NCBI RefSeq assembly: GCF_000472925.1
Contig: NZ_AXAS01000001.1
Coordinates: forward strand, 1 to 64,000
From: Bradyrhizobium sp. Ec3.3
GTDB lineage: Bacteria > Pseudomonadota > Alphaproteobacteria > Rhizobiales > Xanthobacteraceae
Reading direction: 5' to 3'
Length of the DNA: 64,000 nt
The translations under genes and the position numbers were made by a program. The notes under the pieces were generated by a model that saw only the letters and a list, made by a program, of their open reading frames with translations, was not told the origin of the DNA and did no database searches. Below are positions 19,585 to 28,455 of this stretch, piece by piece; position 1 is the stretch's first letter, and the number at the start of each line of letters is the position of its first letter.

Positions 19585-21560
19585 TGCCAGGAGCCGATCG
19601 ACCGGAGCGGAGCTCGTTCGAACAACGATATCTCCGTGGGCGAAAATTGCTGGATAGCCGCAAGTTCGGGGAGGCATTGGAGGAACTTGAACCCCTCCTT
19701 CAAAACGTTACTTGGCGCGAACGGGTGAGGCCATTGCTGATCCGAATACTCGAGGCGCTCGAGCCCTTGACCCCCGCAATGGACCTGAAAGTCGAACGAC
19801 TTCGCGAGGCACTCGATGCCGAGAGGATCGAGATCGAGGAGGGCTCTCCTCAGAGAGACCTGCCGGAGCCGGGTATTTTAGGTATGCGTAGGCGCGGTCG
19901 AGGCACTGGCAAAAGCGGCCGCAGGAGGACCGCATCCCACGAAAACCCTCGAGGCCATGACTTTGGACCGATCGCCAATCCTCTAGTCGATGCACCCGCT
20001 CCCGATTTGGTGGAGCGCACGCCACATTTGGAGCTCGAGGAGGCGGGCTCGCTCCGCGAAGGAAGTCGATTTTTCGCCAAGGTCTATCTGGACGAGCTGG
20101 CCCCTTCGGAAGGAGAATCTTCCGAACCGATCAAGGCAGTCGCAGGCACGCGAATAGAGATGACGCTCGCCACAAGCGATCATTTCGTACTCGAAGAGCG
20201 TGCGACGACATCGTTCAAGTTGGACGTTTCGACTGACCGCCTCGACATTGGACGGTTCGCGCTGACGGTAGTCGACAAACCAGATAAGGTAACGGGTCAG
20301 CCCTTCATCGCAGCCATTTTCTATGTGAATTCGCGACCGTGTGGCCGAGTTACGCGAACTGTGTCCATTTCGGGCGTGACTACTAAAGCAAGTGGTGCCA
20401 TCCCCCCTTCCGAGCCTCCTCAGCCCGACCCTTGGGCGGTAACACCGGCTCCGCCGCCTGGATGCATCGAAGTTAGTGGGACCGAGGCCGAGACTCCCGA
20501 TCTGGTCGTCACGATAGTTGCCGCCGACGCGAATGATGGTCGATCCTATCTTTGCTCGGTACAAACTCGTCACCTTGAGGAATTTCGGGAACGGCAGACA
20601 TGCCCCTGGAATTTGCCAAACGTGACCCGCGATCTCATCGCCGGCTTTATGAAAAAGTTCACCGCCCAGCCCGACGGAACCGCGCTGATCGCAGAACTGA
20701 AGGGCGCCGGCAACGTTTTGTTCGAGGGCTCTCCCAGATTGTTTCAAAAAGCCTTCTGGGATCTGATCGATGCAGGAATTGCGATCAAAACGATCGCAAT
20801 TGTCACCGCCGAGCCTTATGTTCCTTGGGAGCTCATGATCCCGACCCGGTGGAAGAACGGCACCGACTACGAAGAACGCCCGGCGCTCGGCGTCGAGTTT
20901 CAAGTCGGGCGATGGACGGATACAAGGGTCATCGCCCCCTCAAGCAAGATACAACTGCGGGACTGCTTCGTCGTTGCTCCCGCGTACCCGGGAAGCTGCA
21001 AGCTCGCCTTTTCTGATAATGAAGCCGCGATGGTGCTTGCGCGGTATTCCGGCGACAAGATCGAACCAGCCGACTTCGCAACAATACAATCCAGGCTCGG
21101 CACCGAAGCGAGGACTTTGGTGCATTTTATCTGCCACGGCGACGACGACGGGAGTGGAATTCAGACCATCGCCCTTGAAGGCGGGCGGACGTTGTCATCG
21201 ACGGCATTACTTGGAATGTCAGGCCTCGCTAAGCTTTTCAGGGCTAAGCGACCGGTGGTCTTCCTCAATGCCTGCAAGGTAGGGCAGACGGTCCCGTCGT
21301 TGGTCGGCCTCGGAGGATTCGTCGCATCCTTCATCAAGCTCGGAGCTACCGCGGTCATTGCGCCCCTTTGGAGCGTCGAAGATTCCGTCGCGAATAAAGT
21401 AGCGACGTCTTTCTACGAAGCGTTGAAGAACACTCCTGAAATGCCGCTGGCCAAGATCTTCTCGGCGATACGGGCCGAGGCATACAAGGACGGAAGCGGG
21501 CGCGATACGTATGCAGCGTATTGTTTCTACGGCGATCCCTTCGCAACCGTTTCGCGCTGA
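19584..21560 (+). CDS. CHAT-domain caspase-like protease with N-terminal helical region
   Basis: A 658-residue protein. Residues 1-80 are helical and TPR-like, followed by a basic linker, a middle region of beta-rich sequence (about 150-260), and a C-terminal CHAT domain (about 400-658). The dyad is visible: His518 in LVHFICHGDDDG and Cys564 in VVFLNACKVG, followed by GATAVIAPLWSVEDSVA. CHAT proteins are caspase-like proteases; in bacteria they act with TPR, gasdermin or Craspase-type partners. It is coupled by a TAATG overlap to the upstream metallophosphoesterase. A 229-base gap separates it from the TIR-caspase cassette on the same strand. Confidence 0.85.
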   Translation: MPGADRPERSSFEQRYLRGRKLLDSRKFGEALEELEPLLQNVTWRERVRPLLIRILEALEPLTPAMDLKVERLREALDAERIEIEEGSPQRDLPEPGILGMRRRGRGTGKSGRRRTASHENPRGHDFGPIANPLVDAPAPDLVERTPHLELEEAGSLREGSRFFAKVYLDELAPSEGESSEPIKAVAGTRIEMTLATSDHFVLEERATTSFKLDVSTDRLDIGRFALTVVDKPDKVTGQPFIAAIFYVNSRPCGRVTRTVSISGVTTKASGAIPPSEPPQPDPWAVTPAPPPGCIEVSGTEAETPDLVVTIVAADANDGRSYLCSVQTRHLEEFRERQTCPWNLPNVTRDLIAGFMKKFTAQPDGTALIAELKGAGNVLFEGSPRLFQKAFWDLIDAGIAIKTIAIVTAEPYVPWELMIPTRWKNGTDYEERPALGVEFQVGRWTDTRVIAPSSKIQLRDCFVVAPAYPGSCKLAFSDNEAAMVLARYSGDKIEPADFATIQSRLGTEARTLVHFICHGDDDGSGIQTIALEGGRTLSSTALLGMSGLAKLFRAKRPVVFLNACKVGQTVPSLVGLGGFVASFIKLGATAVIAPLWSVEDSVANKVATSFYEALKNTPEMPLAKIFSAIRAEAYKDGSGRDTYAAYCFYGDPFATVSR

Positions 21561-21789
21561 ACACAATCTACTTATATAGAATCTGGCTGGTTCTGCCCGC
21601 GCACTATTCGCACGGGCGGAACGGCCCTGGCGTCGCGGCAACGGCCATGATCGCGACCCTCGGGATTACCCTAGGTTCTCGCGACACGTTGTTGTTCGGT
21701 TGGAGATGCAGCCCTATTTATTCGTCGAGCAAAGCTCCTGGCGGGCCCGAGGGCCACAACAGCAGTCTACGTTTTACTGGAGATGATAC

Positions 21790-22161
21790 ATGGCCGATAA
21801 GAAGACCATTTTCGTCGCTTTCGCGATGGAAGACGTTAAACAGCGTGACTTGCTGAAGGGCCAGGCCCTGAACACCAAGACGCCATTCGACTACGTCGAC
21901 ATGTCAGTCAAGGAGCCCTATGATAAGGAATGGAAGGATCGCGTCCGAACCAGAATTCGTCGCTCGGATGGTGTCATTGCGCTGATTAGCAAGGATTCGC
22001 AAACTTCGAGTGGTCAGAGGTGGGAAATCCAATGCGCCAAAGAAGAGAAAGTTCCGCTGCGTGGCGTCTGGGCTTATACCGACGACCGCACGAAGCTCGA
22101 TGGCGTCAATACTGTCGTGTGGACTTGGGACAACATCAAAGCCTTCATCGATTCGCTTTGA
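21790..22161 (+). CDS. ThsB-like TIR-domain protein (MTH538/DUF1863 type)
   Basis: A 123-residue single-domain TIR-like protein. Conserved features are the first strand [10 protein letters not shown], the [12 protein letters not shown] block, [28 protein letters not shown] with the probable catalytic Glu79, and a final [13 protein letters not shown]. ThsB-type TIR proteins of Thoeris defence make cyclic ADP-ribose isomers from NAD when phage is sensed. The gene is followed 10 bases later by a caspase gene, the arrangement reported for type IV Thoeris, in which the TIR product activates a caspase-like protease. A paralogue at 49733-50119 has the same motifs. Confidence 0.85.
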   Translation: MADKKTIFVAFAMEDVKQRDLLKGQALNTKTPFDYVDMSVKEPYDKEWKDRVRTRIRRSDGVIALISKDSQTSSGQRWEIQCAKEEKVPLRGVWAYTDDRTKLDGVNTVVWTWDNIKAFIDSL

Positions 22162-22171
22162 GAGACTACCC

Positions 22172-23149
22172 ATGAGAAAAGCTCTTGTCGTCGGCATCGA
22201 TTACTACGAATCCATCACACCGCTTTATGGGGCGGTAGACGATGCCCATAGCGTGAAGGCCATGCTTGAGAGACACGCCGATGGGTCCGTCAACTTCGGC
22301 GTCAATCTGAAATCGGGAACAGCCCCGCGCGATGCGGTCAAGCGACAAGAGCTCAAGGAACTTATTCGTGAGCTTTTTGCCGGCGACGGGGAGATAGCTC
22401 TCCTATATTTTGCCGGCCACGGACATCTCGATATTACTGGCGGATACCTCTGCGCAAGTGATTGCGAAACCGGCGACGATGGTGTCCCGCTCGCCGAGAT
22501 CATGACGCTGGCCACGAAGTCTCATATCCAGAACAAGGTCATCATATTGGATTGTTGCCACAGCGGAATCGCAGGCGACAGCCCAACCAACGCGAAAGTG
22601 TCCGAAATCAGCGACGGGGTCACGATACTCACCGCCTCGACGGCGGAACAGTATGCCGAGGAGAATGACGAGGGCGGCGTATTCACTAGCCTTCTCGTCG
22701 ATGCTCTCGGTGGGGCCGCAGCAAATCTGGTGGGAGACGTGACACCTGGCGGGGTTTATGCCCACATCGATCAATCACTCGGCCCATGGGCCCAGCGGCC
22801 GGTATTCAAGACGAACGTCAAGCGCTTCGTGTCACTGCGAAAAGTGCAGCCTCCTCTGCAGTTGTCGGACCTTCGTCGAATCTCGGAGTTCTTCCCCGAC
22901 GCCGGCTCGCAGTTCCAGCTTGACCCGACTTACGAACCCGAGCGGCCCCAGCCTCTGCCGCCGGATGTGCCGCCGCCGAACCTGGAAAACACCGTGGTGT
23001 TCGCGATCCTGCAAAAGTATAATCGCAATGGATTGGTCGTTCCTGAGGGGGCGCCGCACATGTGGCACGCGGCCATGCAAAGCAAGACGCTTCGGCTTAC
23101 TGCATTGGGTGAACACTATCGACGACTCGCAAGGAAGGGATTGATCTAG
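22172..23149 (+). CDS. caspase-family (C14) protease, cassette 1
   Basis: A 325-residue caspase-like protein. It begins [11 protein letters not shown]; the catalytic His83 lies in YFAGHGHLD and Cys129 in [12 protein letters not shown]. Residues 1-240 form the protease domain. The C-terminal ~85 residues (from [13 protein letters not shown] through [25 protein letters not shown] to [13 protein letters not shown]) are conserved with the other caspase in this window and may be the ligand-sensing part. It follows the ThsB-like TIR gene by 10 bases. The likely role is abortive-infection proteolysis on TIR signalling. Activity is inferred. Confidence 0.85.
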   Translation: MRKALVVGIDYYESITPLYGAVDDAHSVKAMLERHADGSVNFGVNLKSGTAPRDAVKRQELKELIRELFAGDGEIALLYFAGHGHLDITGGYLCASDCETGDDGVPLAEIMTLATKSHIQNKVIILDCCHSGIAGDSPTNAKVSEISDGVTILTASTAEQYAEENDEGGVFTSLLVDALGGAAANLVGDVTPGGVYAHIDQSLGPWAQRPVFKTNVKRFVSLRKVQPPLQLSDLRRISEFFPDAGSQFQLDPTYEPERPQPLPPDVPPPNLENTVVFAILQKYNRNGLVVPEGAPHMWHAAMQSKTLRLTALGEHYRRLARKGLI

Positions 23150-23150
23150 T

Positions 23151-23450
23151 TTGCGAAAGTCTGGTCAGCTATCCTCGCCTGAGCTCGAGCAACTCATCGA
23201 AGCTCTCGCGAACATCGAGCACGAACGGTGGGCCCACTGGCAGCGTTACGTGCATGACCATTGTATTCGAGCTCCGAACGGCTCTTTGATCATCCCTGCG
23301 GATCTGGTCGCGCGCTGGGAGGAACAGATCGCCCGCCCTTATTCAAAATTGAGCGAGGCCGAAAAGGAAAGCGATCGGAACCAAGTCCGACGCTATCTTC
23401 CAACAATCATACAAGCGTTTGGCATGGCGGGCGGCCAGAAATCTGAATAG
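23151..23450 (+). CDS. small RyR-like domain protein linked to the TIR-caspase cassette
   Basis: A 99-residue protein starting at TTG one base after the caspase stop. Its core IEHERWAHWQRY...PYSKLSEAEKESDRNQVRRYLPTI resembles prokaryotic RyR-type domains, which are proposed to bind nucleotide ligands. It has no membrane segment. The close spacing suggests it is a third component of this cassette, perhaps a regulator or ligand sensor. No copy accompanies the second cassette. Domain assignment is moderately weak. Confidence 0.62.
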   Translation: MRKSGQLSSPELEQLIEALANIEHERWAHWQRYVHDHCIRAPNGSLIIPADLVARWEEQIARPYSKLSEAEKESDRNQVRRYLPTIIQAFGMAGGQKSE

Positions 23451-23673
23451 ACGACGAGATACAATCTAGGATCAATCGAATAGTCTTGAACGACAATGCC
23501 GCGTTCTATCGTGCACCTTTCCGAAGCATCGGAGATGGCCGACGTTGCGGACTCCTGGAGAAGACTCAACAGCCAATTTATGAGCTTGCAAGATCTCACT
23601 GATTGAGGTCACGCACACCTGCTCGAAAAAACCTGTCAGCAGCGCGACCGGTCATGGGCTTGGTCCCGCCGGT

Positions 23674-24405
23674 TCATTTGCTCTGTCCAGCGAGGGCCTT
23701 CGAGAGTGCTGTTTCAGGGTAGGATGGTGCGAGATAAGGCTCACAGCATAAGCTTTCGAAGCGTACGCCGGCACTCCCTCTCGCGCTCAGAGTATCCAGT
23801 ACAAGTCTGTGAGTTGCCTGTGCGAAGACCTCGCCGACCAAAGCCGGACTGGCCCAAGGCTTTTCGTTCTTGCCTTTCAGAAACACAAACACGACGTAGC
23901 CCGCTTTCTCCAGAGCTAGTTTTGCTTTCGAAGCAGATTCGAAATCTTCGTTGGTAAACGCTAGAAAAACTCGGTTCTCCGGGGCTGCCGCCAGCCAATT
24001 CCTCACGAACCGGCAACCTTCATCCAGGGATAGCTTAGGACGACCGCAAGCGGCTTTTTTAGTGGCCAATCGTTTGGGCACTGCGCTCGGACGGTAGGCG
24101 AAGAGCACGCCGGAACGTCCTTGTGCAAAAGCGTACGGCCACGCTTCCTTCGTGAAGCTTCCCCAATCTTTTTCCTTTGGTGCATAACCTTTCAACGACG
24201 CCAGCCTTGGCACGCCTGACGCCGCGAGATCCGAGGCCTTTCCTAACACTACATCGATGCCCACGTTATCTAACTGCTGCCAAACTGCCTTAAGGAAGCT
24301 GTCATCCGGTCCCTCGCCTTGAGTCACGATGGCTCCGACTGCGAGTCCAGCGGTAACTAATAGGCAAACTAGGGCGGTCAGCCAACTTTCAAGTCTCACT
24401 ATCAT
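23674..24405 (-). CDS. membrane-anchored TIR-like protein
   Basis: A 243-residue protein. Residues 8-28 form one membrane helix near the N-terminus. Residues about 143-225 look like a TIR fold: strand ENRVFLAFTNEDF, helix SASKAKLALEKAG, strand YVVFVFLKGKN, helix ALVGEVFAQA, strand HRLVLDTLSARGSAG and the segment RFESLCCE, in which a glutamate sits near the expected catalytic position. The order of secondary structures supports TIR, but the motifs are divergent and the active site is uncertain. It faces away from the TIR-caspase cassette and shares a divergent region with the SRAP pseudogene. An anti-phage role is inferred from context. Confidence 0.6.
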   Translation of the reverse strand: MIVRLESWLTALVCLLVTAGLAVGAIVTQGEGPDDSFLKAVWQQLDNVGIDVVLGKASDLAASGVPRLASLKGYAPKEKDWGSFTKEAWPYAFAQGRSGVLFAYRPSAVPKRLATKKAACGRPKLSLDEGCRFVRNWLAAAPENRVFLAFTNEDFESASKAKLALEKAGYVVFVFLKGKNEKPWASPALVGEVFAQATHRLVLDTLSARGSAGVRFESLCCEPYLAPSYPETALSKALAGQSK

Positions 24406-24655
24406 TGCTCCAACTGTGACCCGAATCTGATGCAGTAAGCGTCCAACCTACACAGGCGACACGGAGTCGAAAACTAGGACTCGCCCCAGGGAGCAGACAC
24501 CGCTTGCAGCGCACGTTACGCTGGGTAAACATCATCCGACGCGCTTGACTTGAAATCGAATGCCCGCTGCGGGACCAAGCTGGACGTCGATCTTGCGGCT
24601 CTACCTTGTTGCAGTTGGTGCAGCGCGCGCGCCAAGCGCCGCCCGAGGACTCAAG

Positions 24656-25384
24656 ATGTGCAATCTTTACTCGATGACGAAGAACGTGGACGCCATCCGA
24701 CGGCTGTTCAGTGCGCTCAACAGTCGCGTCGGCAACTTGCCGAGCATGCCCGGCATCTTTCCGGATTACCAGGCGCCCATCGTCCGAAACGCCGCCGAAG
24801 GGCGGGAGATCGTCATGGCGCGATGGGGCATGCCATCGTCTCAGAGCGTCCTGTTCGAAGCTGCCAAGAAGCGGGCACAAAAACTCTAGTCCAAGGGCAA
24901 AACGGCCGAATTTAAGGAATTGCTCCGGCTCGAGCCGGACAGCGGCACCACCAACATTCGGAACGTCAAGAGTGGCCATTGGAAACCGTGGCTCGGCCCC
25001 GAGCATCGCTGCCTGGTCCCGTTCACGTCTTTCAGCGAGTACGACATAACCGATGGCCAAAAGGCGCCCGTCTGGTTTGTGCACGACGATACGCGCCCGC
25101 TACTCGCCTTCGCCGGCCTCTGGACGAACTGGACGAGTGTGCGCAAGGTCAAGGAAGGCGAAGTCACCACCGACGTCTACGGCTTCCTGACCTGCGATCC
25201 CAACGCCGAGGTCAAGCGCGTGCATCCAAAGGCGATGCCAGTGATCCTGACGAACGCCGAGGAGCACGACGTCTGGATGCGAGCGCCCTGGGATGAGGCC
25301 AAGTCACTGCAGCGCCCACTTCCGGATGGTGCGCTCAAATTCATCGCGACTGGGGAAAAGGAAGATCCGGCGCTGGTCGCCTAG
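24656..25384 (+). pseudogene. SRAP-domain protein (HMCES/YedK family), interrupted by an amber codon
   Basis: The reading frame gives MCNLYSM, with the Cys2 nucleophile that crosslinks abasic sites in DNA, then [44 protein letters not shown], and [26 protein letters not shown], all canonical for SRAP. A TAG at 24887-24889, between KKRAQKL and [12 protein letters not shown], breaks it in frame; GAG would be the expected codon. The rest is intact, so this is a recent nonsense change or a sequence error. Normally it protects abasic sites in single-stranded DNA. Confidence 0.9.
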
Positions 25385-25508
25385 CTGTGCATAGGCCGGC
25401 GGAACAGGTGGACAAGCCGCAGGTATGACGATTCGGAATCCCTGGTCTGTGTTAGCAGCCGGAACGGACAACGGGCGGCGAGGATTCGTCCTGGCAGGAG
25501 CGATCTCG

Positions 25509-25781
25509 ATGCTGATGTTCAAGGAAAGGCGACCCGCAATCAGGACGCTGAGGGGCTGGGCGATCTCCGTGCTTCAGGACGCCGGCGCCATCCGCGAATG
25601 CGAGGAGCACGCTTGGCTGCAGGATCGTGCCGACCCGCACGCTCGTGACCGCGCGTTCGATATCGCGCATCGGAATCCGCCGGCCGGGGTTTCTCCGGAG
25701 GCCGCAGCGGTCGCGATCGGCGAGGTCCTGGATTCGATCGGCGATGCGTGCCCAGAGTGTCCGCCCGAGGATGTTGTCTAA
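25509..25781 (+). CDS. small hypothetical protein
   Basis: About 90 residues from MLMFKERRPAIRTLRGW; the frame is open back to 25425. It has a DAGAIRECEEHAWLQDRADPHARDRAFDIA core followed by an acidic, proline-containing end with a CPECPPED tail. Similar short proteins occur in rhizobia but I know of no function. It lies between the SRAP pseudogene and a dispersed repeat. Confidence 0.5.
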   Translation: MLMFKERRPAIRTLRGWAISVLQDAGAIRECEEHAWLQDRADPHARDRAFDIAHRNPPAGVSPEAAAVAIGEVLDSIGDACPECPPEDVV

Positions 25782-25816
25782 GGGCTATGACGAGCCGACG
25801 GCGAACCTCTATGATG

Positions 25817-25860
25817 TGCGGATTGCCTCAACCGATCCGGAACAAGGCGTTTCGACGGCG
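25817..25860. repeat. dispersed 44-bp repeat, copy A
   Basis: Matches 40 of 44 bases with copy B at 27852-27895, sharing AACCGATCCGG and CAAGGCGTTTCGACGG. It lies in intergenic DNA after a short gene. The copies appear to be a species-type intergenic repeat. Confidence 0.7.
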
Positions 25861-26027
25861 CCCTGGCAAGAATGCGTCTGTCGAACAGCGCGATAACCCG
25901 AACGTGCGCAGCAAACGGGGTCGCCTCCAACACTAGCACCGCGCCCCCGGTAAAATACGGGGGTGCCCCTTCCGAAGATGTAGAATGCCAGGTTCACAGC
26001 TTGCGCGGTCACTCAGCCTTCGCTTGG

Positions 26028-26545
26028 ATGCCCACTATGCGGGGCGGGATTGTCATCGTTCTTCTGGGCCTTACAGCCTTTGGAGCCTACTCCATGGGCC
26101 GTCCGGATGGGCGGACTCTTAACACGCCGCCTGTGACTGCAGCACAGGTACCCAAGCCCGCTGCAAAGCGGCTCGCACTGACAGCGATCCCGAGCGACGT
26201 CTCCCAGCCGCAGGTCTCCAAAACTGTTCCGCCCGGACCGAGTGGCGCCATCACCACACCTCCCAAAACGCCCCAAGAGCCCGCGCCTCAGCAAGGCGAT
26301 ACCAAGCGGAAGGTTGAAGTTGTCCTGACCGCAGCGGCCATCGCAGCAATATCAAGGCGAGCCGAGACCAGTATCACGCAACTGGCAGGCCCTGCGCTTG
26401 TCCGGATGACCTGATGCGTAATGGTCGATCATGCGGCGGGAGAAGCGCCTACTCGCGGCCGGGCGGCTCTGCGCCGCTCTGCTATCCGAGTGACATCACT
26501 CCTGTGATGGTCGAGGCCTATCGGAAAACGGCTGCTTCAAGATGA
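26028..26545 (+). pseudogene. exported or membrane-anchored proline-rich protein, frameshifted
   Basis: The 5' frame starts MPTMRGGIVIVLLGLTAFGAYSM, a membrane or signal helix, then a proline-rich stretch and VVLTAAAIAAI. The other frame then gives SRDQYHATGRPCACPDDLMRN and PLCYPSDITPVMVEAYR to a stop at 26545, a cysteine-containing C-terminus common in rhizobial secreted proteins. One base is missing at about 26350. Either a recent frameshift or a sequence error. The function of the family is unknown. Confidence 0.65.
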
Positions 26546-26632
26546 GTGCTGGCCACTGCCCTAGGCGTTGTCGTCAAAGCGGGATATCCTAGATCTACCT
26601 GACGTTGCTTCGGCCGCAGCAGGAGCCGCCCC

Positions 26633-27361
26633 GTGGAGAGAAACCCTTCCACCATCCCAGTCCTGCCACCGCCTTTCGAGCACGCGCTCACCAATTTTGC
26701 GCGCAGCCTGCAAGGCGAGGCACCGGCCAAGGTGGTTGCGCTCGGCTCATCAACGATCGCCGGTGAAGGCGACATCGTGGCCTTGCCCTACCGACTGGAA
26801 GCGCTGCTTCGCAAGCATTATGCGAAGCCCATCATCAACGTGATCGGCCGCGGCATCGGCGGCCAGGAGGCGCCGCTCGAGCGCGATCGGATGAAGCGCG
26901 ACGTCATTGCCGAACAACCGAGCCTGGTGATCTGGCAGGTCGGCACCAACGCCGTGTGGCAGAAGCCAGACAACGTTCCACCGCCGCCGAGCTTCGCCGA
27001 GACGATCGCCGCCATCCGCGACGGGCTTGCCATGCTGCGCGACGGCGGCAAGGCTGATGTCATCCTGATGGATCTGCAATATGTGCCGGCAGTGCTGACG
27101 CCGGCCAAGGTCGACAAGGCCAATCAGATGGTAGAAGCAATCGGTCAGATCGCACGCGAGGCGGGCGTTAACTTGTTCGGCCGCTTCACCCTAATGAAGG
27201 GCTGGCACGAGGTCGAACGCGTGTCGTTCGATCGCATGGTCGATCCCGAGGATACCGACAGGCTGCATGATAGCGATTGGACCACGCAGCGGCTCGCCTG
27301 GGTGCTGAAGGACATCATCATCGACGCCGTGAGCAGGGCCGAGTCTGCGCCGGCGGCATGA
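26633..27361 (+). CDS. SGNH/GDSL-type hydrolase
   Basis: A 242-residue protein with the SGNH blocks: KVVALGSSTIAGEG (block I, catalytic Ser), GRGIGGQEAPLE (block II, Gly), IWQVGTNAVW (block III, Asn) and DRLHDSDW (block V, Asp-x-x-His). No signal peptide is visible, so it is probably cytoplasmic unless it starts elsewhere. The family hydrolyses esters of lipids, sugars or acyl groups, and the substrate here is unknown. It is intact and of normal length. It lies between two decayed genes and is followed by a MITE-like repeat. Confidence 0.85.
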   Translation: MERNPSTIPVLPPPFEHALTNFARSLQGEAPAKVVALGSSTIAGEGDIVALPYRLEALLRKHYAKPIINVIGRGIGGQEAPLERDRMKRDVIAEQPSLVIWQVGTNAVWQKPDNVPPPPSFAETIAAIRDGLAMLRDGGKADVILMDLQYVPAVLTPAKVDKANQMVEAIGQIAREAGVNLFGRFTLMKGWHEVERVSFDRMVDPEDTDRLHDSDWTTQRLAWVLKDIIIDAVSRAESAPAA

Positions 27362-27381
27362 CCGCGCGCTGGCGGAAGGAG

Positions 27382-27424
27382 CTAAAGCGCGATGAGATTC
27401 GGGTGAATCATCATCGCGCTTTAG
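27382..27424. repeat. MITE-like palindrome related to IS630 ends
   Basis: Perfect 14-bp inverted repeats (CTAAAGCGCGATGA and its complement) flank a 15-base centre and sit 20 bases after the SGNH stop. The arms start with TA-AAGCG, like the IS630-family ends at 60465 and 63116, so it is probably a non-autonomous relative that may also act as a terminator. Confidence 0.75.
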
Positions 27425-27482
27425 GTTATTGTTTGACCGTGATCTTTTCGGAAAACCGCCCCGCAGTTTTCCGGATCATGCT

Positions 27483-27755
27483 CTAATCCACCCGATTGTA
27501 ACGACTGTGGCGCGCCGGCGGCGGCGCGTTGAAGGCGTGGTATGGATTGACGTCGCAGTTTGCGGCGCGGCCGGAGGCCGAGGCGCGACACTGCGGGATC
27601 GAGGCAAACGAGCAGTCGTAATAGTCGCCGCCGAATCCGCCACTAGTATAGACGTGCATGCAAACCGGATAGCGCGGATCGAAGGTCTGGGCCTCGGCCG
27701 GTGCGGCAGACTGCAATGCGGCGATCGCGATGAGGGTCAAGAACGGTGTGCGCAT
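27483..27755 (-). CDS. DUF3551 secreted small protein
   Basis: A 90-residue protein with a Sec signal peptide (MRTPFLTLIAIAALQSAAPAEA) and the DUF3551 pattern: YPVCMHVYTSG-GG-DYYDCSFASIPQC-ASASGRAANCDVNPY with conserved cysteines. DUF3551 proteins are abundant in Bradyrhizobium and probably periplasmic; the function is unknown. Its promoter region runs into a dispersed repeat at 27852. Confidence 0.85.
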   Translation of the reverse strand: MRTPFLTLIAIAALQSAAPAEAQTFDPRYPVCMHVYTSGGFGGDYYDCSFASIPQCRASASGRAANCDVNPYHAFNAPPPARHSRYNRVD

Positions 27756-27851
27756 CGAAAATTCCTCGAATCGATGGCGACGTCATGACGTCACGCTGTT
27801 TCCCATAGAGCAAAACCGCACTCGTGGCGACTGTGCAGAATCTCCATAATT

Positions 27852-27895
27852 TGCGGATGGCCCCAACCGATCCGGAGCAAGGCGTTTCGACGGTG
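27852..27895. repeat. dispersed 44-bp repeat, copy B
   Basis: Partner of the copy at 25817; four mismatches. It lies between the DUF3551 gene and the IS3 element. Confidence 0.7.
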
Positions 27896-28125
27896 TCCCG
27901 GAAGGTCATCCCGGAACCGAATGCCCTCGCAAGCTGCCCTTGTCGATGCGGAAGGCGAACTTGGAGCGAAGGTATCTTGGTTGACCCGTTCGAGCAGGCG
28001 AGCTTGGGCCTGATCTATTCCGCGCCGCATGCAACGTGGCCTTGAGGGACTGGGGTCAACACGCCGCGATCGGTCTGAACCGCGCCGGGTTTGCCGGAGG
28101 CTCCAACTCCTGAGAGGATGGAGCC

Positions 28126-28455
28126 ATGACGAGCAAGACGACGAACAAGTTTTCACCCGAGGTCCGGGCCCGAGCGGTACGGATGGTTCTGGATCACGCG
28201 AACGAGCACCCCTCTCGCTGGGCGGCGGTGACATCGATTGCCGCCAAGATTGGCTGCACGCCGCAGACGCTGCATGACTGGGTCAGGAAGGCCGAGATCG
28301 ACAGCGGGCAGCGGGCCGGCGCTCCGACCGACATGGCCGAGAAGCTGAAGGCCCTCGAACGGGAGAACCGCGAGCTTCGGCAGGCCAACGAGATCCTGCG
28401 CAAGGCAAGCGCGTATTTTGCGATGGCGGAGCTCGACCGCCGGTCCAAGCCATGA
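28126..28455 (+). CDS. IS3 transposase OrfA
   Basis: A 109-residue protein with the HTH_Tnp_1 segment [15 protein letters not shown] and [10 protein letters not shown], then a leucine-zipper coiled coil ([24 protein letters not shown]). Its stop overlaps the OrfB ATG (ATGA). OrfA binds the terminal repeats. Confidence 0.93.
   Translation: MTSKTTNKFSPEVRARAVRMVLDHANEHPSRWAAVTSIAAKIGCTPQTLHDWVRKAEIDSGQRAGAPTDMAEKLKALERENRELRQANEILRKASAYFAMAELDRRSKP

Noticed and set aside
19983..20903. 306-codon minus-strand frame
   Set aside because: Antisense to the CHAT gene, with no recognisable protein features.
27791..28234. Minus-strand frame across the IS3 left end
   Set aside because: It crosses the insertion boundary and runs through the dispersed repeat, so it cannot be a native gene.
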